Shown here: positions 59,289-64,000 of the stretch, piece by piece | How positions within the stretch are numbered: the first letter of the stretch is position 1 | Layout of the letters: each line of letters opens with the position of its first letter | Assembly: GCF_040954835.1 (NCBI RefSeq) | Contig: NC_090716.1 | Coordinates: 4,265,605-4,329,604, forward strand | DNA: 64,000 nucleotides | From: Lepisosteus oculatus | Lineage: Eukaryota; Chordata; Actinopteri; Semionotiformes; Lepisosteidae | Direction: 5' to 3' | Program-made: the position numbers and the translations under genes | The notes under the pieces: generated by a model | The model's input: the letters and a program-made list of their open reading frames with translations, nothing else | The model's database searches: none | Told to the model about the DNA's origin: nothing

Positions 59289-61601
59289 CTGTTAATTGCT
59301 GAATTTGTCATTAAAACTAACAAGATATTTTTTGGATGGTTCTTGTGTGCTAATTCTCAACACACACCAGCTATTTTATTTTGGTCTTTAATGTTTAAGA
59401 ATCAATCAATTAGCAATGAAAAAATGGGCATATTTTAGAATTCTTTGGTTAAATGATTTAAAAATATTTTTGTAATCTCTTGCCTTACTCCCTTCATTAT
59501 ACTTTAATCTGACTACTCTTTCAGTGATACAACCTGATTTGCAATGATAGCTAACAAAAGTAAATTAGTTTACTGAGCAAAAAACAATTTTTACTGATCT
59601 GTTGTTTCTGGTGAGATGACCATATCAGTAGTGGTTGGATTTTTGCAAATATTGACTCACCTGCAAAGTGAACCTTGTCTCATGTTATCATCTGCGTACT
59701 CAGTGTTCCTTTGATGTATTGCACTGAAAATTAAATCTCAGTGGGTTAAATTCTGACAGTTCTTTAAGGAAAAATAAATTAAGTAATTCTTGTTAAATAT
59801 TTTTCTATTCAAACTAAATACTGTATCTGGTTATGTATCCTCTTGTTCTTGTTTTATGTCTTCCTAGAAGTATTTTAAAAGGCTAAATATTTCGTAATGC
59901 TGACATTGTCCACGTTTTGCACAAACACTTCCTGCCCTAACTTCAGATACACTGAACTGTGTTGCCTTTCTGTCTGAACAAATGAACAATCCACATTTTT
60001 ATTTAATTATTAAGGAGTAAGTATTCTAAAAAAGTGTTACAATTGTGTATTGTTACACAAAAAGAAACATCAACAAATGAATGAGACTGTATTGATTTGA
60101 CGCAGACACTGCTTTTGTGTCTTTAAATTAAGAGGTTAACCTACACCCACAGACCCATTGAGCTTTACTCTAAGGTATTCAAAGGGTTTGTTCTACACAA
60201 TTTCCATACTACCATGCTGTACATTTCTCCCAGAAGGGGTGTATACAGTATGTACAGAACTACATTATAACTTCATATGTATTATGAGTATTTCAAAATG
60301 TTTGCTTTTTTGCCTCATGCATTATACAGGCTTCTCTTACATATCTTTCATGTGTTGTATTCAAAATGGGTCAGAAACAAACTGTCCTTGCCTTTGGTTG
60401 TGGGATTTGGAGCTTCTCTGGAGCTTTGCTATTATTGCTGTAAACCTGCCTTTCTCTTCTCCTGCAATGGGAGTCATCCAATATTTGCACACAAATATTT
60501 AAACAGTGAGGCCATGAAGGAAAATCAATAAACAGCCCTTTTTTGAGCTGCTGTTCCTGCTATCGTTGAATCCACTAAAGAACTACATTCCCTGCTTGTT
60601 TTCTTTTCAAATTATTAACAATCAAGTGGGATACTGAATAGTTGAAGTAGACATTTTGCATACTAATCCAGTTTTGTTAATTGTATGAGTCCATGGGGAT
60701 GTTAAGTACTTCAAGGCCCTTGCTATTTGCATGTATTTTAAAATTCCTGTTATGCAATTAAGGGTGAAAAAAAACAGGGGCCCTGGTTCTGGTTAAGTCA
60801 AGCCCAGCTGCAAACAAAATGACTTCAAGTCCCATGAAAATGTTTACTTTGTGTAGTTAATTAATCAGATAAACCTGTTATTGGATTGAAAACTAACAAA
60901 AGCTGGAAGACAATGTATTCCTCTGGAAATTTATCCGGACAGCCCTACTTGCATGATAATCACCCGTGTGGCTGTCTGGTCAGGGAGGGTTAACATAAGT
61001 GAGCCAAGAAACAACCGCGTTGTGTCGCACGACGCCATGTTAATCAAGCATTTCATTCTTTTAAAAGCAGTGATTGAGCAACTCCAGGATCCTGCGATCC
61101 GATTCCTGTGTGTTTGACAAGTGCTTTGGAAATAGAAACTGAAAACCCTAAAAAACGGTGATTTGATTTTCTTATCCAAATAATGGGTTCAAGTTGAGTA
61201 AGATCAGAGGAGAAATGAAATCGGGGGAACCAGAAGATTTTAAGCACTGGGATTGCCAGTTAATTAACCCACCCCTATTCGAAAGATGGAGCAAAAAGCT
61301 TTGTAGTTAATTTCATCACAAGCGCAGTGCTTTTTCCTTTAGATATGGTCACATTAGAATTAGAAATAAGGTGCAAGTAAACACTGTTATAATACATTTT
61401 TTTCATGGCCACCTTTAGAATTGTACTCTGCCTTTCACTATGAACAGGAAGCGATCAGTGTTCCCAGTGAATTGTGACACTCTTCTCCTCTTGGGATTCT
61501 GGATTCAATATTAACCAGGAGGCTGAGCTGTTTTTTTTTTTGGTGGTGGGTGTCTGTAGGTTTGTCCCAGCTCCCTGTTCAGGCTCTAGACATCAGTAGC
61601 A
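59289..61601. other. ZNF408-F2 spacer
   Basis: AT-rich spacer of about 2.3 kb with alternative polyadenylation signals for ZNF408 and the F2 promoter at its right end. A palindromic GTTAATTAAC lies at 61259-61268, about 340 bp before the F2 start. No credible ORF. Confidence 0.6.
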
Positions 61602-61677
61602 ATGGGTGGAATGTCCGTGGTTCTCATTTTCAGTGTCCTGTGTGCATCTTTTGTCCAGATCTCTCTTTGTGAAAATG
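61602..61677 (+). CDS. f2: F2 exon 1, signal peptide
   Basis: [20 protein letters not shown] then SLCEN, a typical secretory signal, phase 1 donor gtaaga. A second in-frame Met at codon 4 could also start translation. Confidence 0.88.
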
Positions 61678-63486
61678 GTAAGATTTTTTTTTTTCCGGCT
61701 GGGGTGTTGATTGTCCATTGCTTGCAAGTCAAGGCTGGTTTTTTAGTTCTGCTTGAGAGTCTCAGCAAAAAAGTGAAGAAGTGTCCTCTTAGTTAAAGAT
61801 CATTACAGGGCGGACACATAGTAACATGGACTGTGCGCAGATGGTTTAGATTTTATCTGATTTTCGAACACCCCAGAAAAAGAGTAAAAGCAGGAACATT
61901 TTTGATTATGTCCTGCAGAGATATGACAGTTAACATGATGGCTGCCGAGAAGACAGCAAAGTCCGTTAAAGTTTCGATGTCTTGATTGTAAGCAACAATC
62001 CCAAAAAATCCTTCCAAAAATCTGTCTTAAATCCAACCAAGTGATTCAGCATTGTGAAGATGTAGATGGAGGCCTGTATTCTTTACATTTGATTTTCTTG
62101 TGTAGTATTAACAGTGTGAACAGGGTAATCATTTCCCCAAAGAAATCAGCAACAAAGTTTATATAATCTATCGTGTGAAATGACCAAAATTTTTTGACAT
62201 GGTTTTTATGTAATAATGGCAACTTCACATTTTCCTTGCTATTAATTTTGTGGGATCTTAGTATTCCTCAACAGACAGAAAGCGTCCATGGTTTTGACCC
62301 GTGGCCGGCGTGCAAACACCGTTTTTGAAGAACTTAAGCCAGGCAATATGGAACGAGAGTGTCTGGAAGAGATCTGTGACCACGAGGAGGCCCGTGAAAT
62401 CTTTGAGGACAACACCCGGACAGTGAGTTCCCAAAATTTACAAAATTGCAAACTCCCGTTTAGATTTCTTAAATTTACTTTTATGCTGAGGGTCTTTTAA
62501 TCGCTCATAATGGAAAATTTTGTTGTGCTCTCTCTTCAAATCTCACGATATCCTAAAATGCGCATGTCAAACACAGAATACTAAGTTGGCAAATATATTA
62601 GCCTCATTGTCTTAAGCACATATTGTAAAGGTTACTGAAATGAAACAGTAAGTAAGCATTTGACCCATCTGGCTCATTTAGTTGGTAGTAGTGAAACTAA
62701 CAACATTTAGTAGTTAGAAGGTGATCTAAGGATCTCATTCCAGCTGTTTTCTTGAACGAATCCAAGGTGTCAGCTTGTACAGTGTGGCCTTGTTCCAGAG
62801 GTTTCTCCTGGTCTTCAATGCACTTCTCAATAGTTTTTACTCGTGTCCTCTGAATTCTGTTTCACTGTTAGCTCTCAGCTCAAGTCCTTGTGTTTGGGTT
62901 CACTTTTTTTTTTACTGTATTCCATGTACATCTTGTTAACAGTTTTTATTTGGACTCCTCATCCATCCTAGTTTAAGTGTATTAAACGGTCTCTATAGGT
63001 CCTTACCATAAGCCAACTAGTGTCCATCTCATTCAGATGTAATCCATCATGCCTGTAGATCTGTTTTTTGCCACAGAATGCTTTCCAGTGGCACAGAAAG
63101 CTGAGGCCTTTTTCAGCACAACATACTGTATTCTCAGCTGTGTGTTGTGTTCATGGGTTGACATCTGCAGTTGGTCACCTTTATTTGCTGCAGGCCTTGT
63201 CTCTGAGGAGGCTACTGGTGTTGTCCTGCTCTTCAGGTTTGATCTCCAAGGCGGTTTGAAGTTGTTTCTCGGGGAAAGTGTGTTGTTTGTGCCAATGTCA
63301 TTGAGTCACCACCAGCCTTTGCTAGGAGCCCGTCTCCTTTTAGGATAATGTTAGCCACATTAGCTACTGGGTGACAGGAAACTGTTTGTCGTCTTGGACT
63401 TGACACTGCATCTTGGAATAATTTAATTTATATTTGCTTCTCTTTATTTTTTTTTATTCAGGCAGACTTTTGGAAAAAATATTTGG
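61602..63486 (+). CDS. f2: Prothrombin (coagulation factor II), first three exons, truncated by window end
   Basis: F2 encodes the secreted liver zymogen of thrombin, which cleaves fibrinogen. Exons 61602-61677, 62262-62422 and 63462-63486 join in frame. A signal peptide ([18 protein letters not shown]) is followed by a propeptide ending RGRR, the processing site, then a Gla domain starting [20 protein letters not shown]. All ten Glu residues that are carboxylated in human prothrombin are present (mature positions 6, 7, 14, 16, 19, 20, 25, 26, 29, 32), plus the Cys pair 17/22. The third exon is the 25-nt aromatic-stack exon (ADFWKKYL) typical of vitamin-K-dependent clotting genes. Kringles and the protease domain lie beyond the window. 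The neighbour ZNF408 supports F2 over F7, F9 or F10. Confidence 0.93.
61678..62261 (+). other. f2: F2 intron 1
   Basis: 584 nt, AT-rich, nothing recognised. Confidence 0.7.
62262..62422 (+). CDS. f2: F2 exon 2, propeptide and Gla domain
   Basis: 161 nt after a gatcttag acceptor. [17 protein letters not shown] is the gamma-carboxylase recognition propeptide, and [18 protein letters not shown] is the Gla core. Ends at ACA|gtgagt in phase 0. Confidence 0.93.
62423..63461 (+). other. f2: F2 intron 2
   Basis: About 1 kb, pyrimidine-rich toward the acceptor, with no repeat or exon recognised. The 99-codon ORF inside it has no family features. Confidence 0.7.
63462..63486 (+). CDS. f2: F2 exon 3, 25-nt aromatic-stack exon
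   Basis: Encodes ADFWKKYL plus one base between tttattcag and gtaagg. Its 25-nt length is the conserved size of exon 3 in Gla-domain clotting genes, and FW..Y is the aromatic stack. Confidence 0.9.
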
Positions 63487-63631
63487 GTAAGGATTGTCCC
63501 CCCCTTTCTTAAATTCATGTCTTCCAAACTCCACAAAATTTTAACTTCCAGATTAAAAAAGGATTGCTGTTATTAAATTAACGCTATAACAACTGCTGAG
63601 CCCCAAACATATAATTATAAGTAGTTCAGGT

Positions 63632-63800
63632 GGGTAGCAGCGTCAGCATGCGTAGTCTGCAAAGGAACAAGCGATAGGTTTATTCCATGCTGAAAAGAGA
63701 AGAAAAAAAACACAGCGTTTTGGCTTTGAAGCCTTCAAAACGTTGCGTTTTCTCTCGTCTCTTTTCAGCATGGAATAAACCTATCACTTGTTCCTTTGAA
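63632..63800. repeat. Foldback (palindromic) repeat in F2 intron 3
   Basis: Left arm from 63660 (CAAAGGAACAAGCGATAGGT then TTATTCCATGCTGAAAAGAG) is matched in reverse complement by the right arm ending at 63798 (CTCTTTTCAGCATGGAATAA then ACCTATCACTTGTTCCTTTG). The arms are about 50 nt with one or two mismatches, separated by about 40 nt. Related copies lie at 18.96 and 49.4 kb. Confidence 0.8.
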
Positions 63801-64000
63801 TATAATTATAATACATAATAATAATTTGTTTTGATATTTGTTGTTATCTAATATAACATATTACAAAATATAGAATATTTGTTATCAACAATAAACTGTT
63901 TATGTCAGAAATATGTTTTTTTGTAATTCAAACATAGGATTGCTGTTTTCTCCTTCAGAGTTCTTCATGTCAATTGAATGATAACTGAGCTACAGTTCAT

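Noticed and set aside
61259-61268. GTTAATTAAC as an HNF1 site for F2
   Set aside because: The HNF1 consensus has one extra base between half-sites; spacing here is wrong, so it is kept only as a palindrome note.
1-64000. CRISPR arrays, operons, prophage or ribosomal RNA genes
   Set aside because: None present; the window is vertebrate nuclear DNA. 5S-like segments are SINE heads, not intact 5S genes.

Overview
This is a vertebrate nuclear window: the genes are split by GT-AG introns, the intergenic DNA is AT-rich and carries degraded SINE/LINE copies, and the proteins are vertebrate-specific families. A ray-finned fish is the best fit. The 5S-rRNA-derived SINE, the tRNA-headed SINE with a GATG tail and the LINE tails ending in TCTA repeats are typical of fish genomes. 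An early-branching, unduplicated lineage such as gar or bowfin is an inference from the compact ancestral-looking gene order; I cannot fix the species.

Five protein genes are recognisable, in this order: FBXO3 (minus, only its first exon), SYT13 (plus, complete, 6 coding exons, 423 aa), PRDM11 (minus, 7 coding exons, 1159 aa as modelled), ZNF408 (plus, PR-like exons plus ten C2H2 fingers, first exon uncertain) and F2/prothrombin (plus, first three exons, cut by the window end). From memory, all five human counterparts lie on 11p13-p11.2. SYT13 and PRDM11 are convergent, as in human. PRDM11 and ZNF408 are head to head, about 6 kb apart.

Layout: 1-2132 FBXO3 exon 1 and part of intron 1; 2133-6189 an intergenic region with the FBXO3 promoter, LINE tails, a purine-rich block and the SYT13 leader; 6190-24175 SYT13; 24176-35765 a gene-poor interval with SINEs and probably the PRDM11 3' UTR; 35766-48797 PRDM11; 48856-54994 the divergent PRDM11/ZNF408 upstream region with a CCAAT/CRE promoter, an NRF1 site and a candidate small spliced ORF; 54995-59276 ZNF408; 59277-61601 spacer; 61602-64000 F2.

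The strongest observation is that PRDM11 and ZNF408 share exon architecture. Their knuckle/PR exons are both exactly 263 nt and the following exons both exactly 68 nt, with identical splice phases and alignable residues. They look like an ancient inverted duplicate pair that diverged: PRDM11 gained a hAT-transposase-derived terminal exon, while ZNF408 carries a C2H2 finger array and a decayed PR domain. The genes do not form an operon or a shared pathway. Their roles are ubiquitin ligation (FBXO3), membrane trafficking (SYT13), chromatin and transcription (PRDM11, ZNF408) and blood coagulation (F2).
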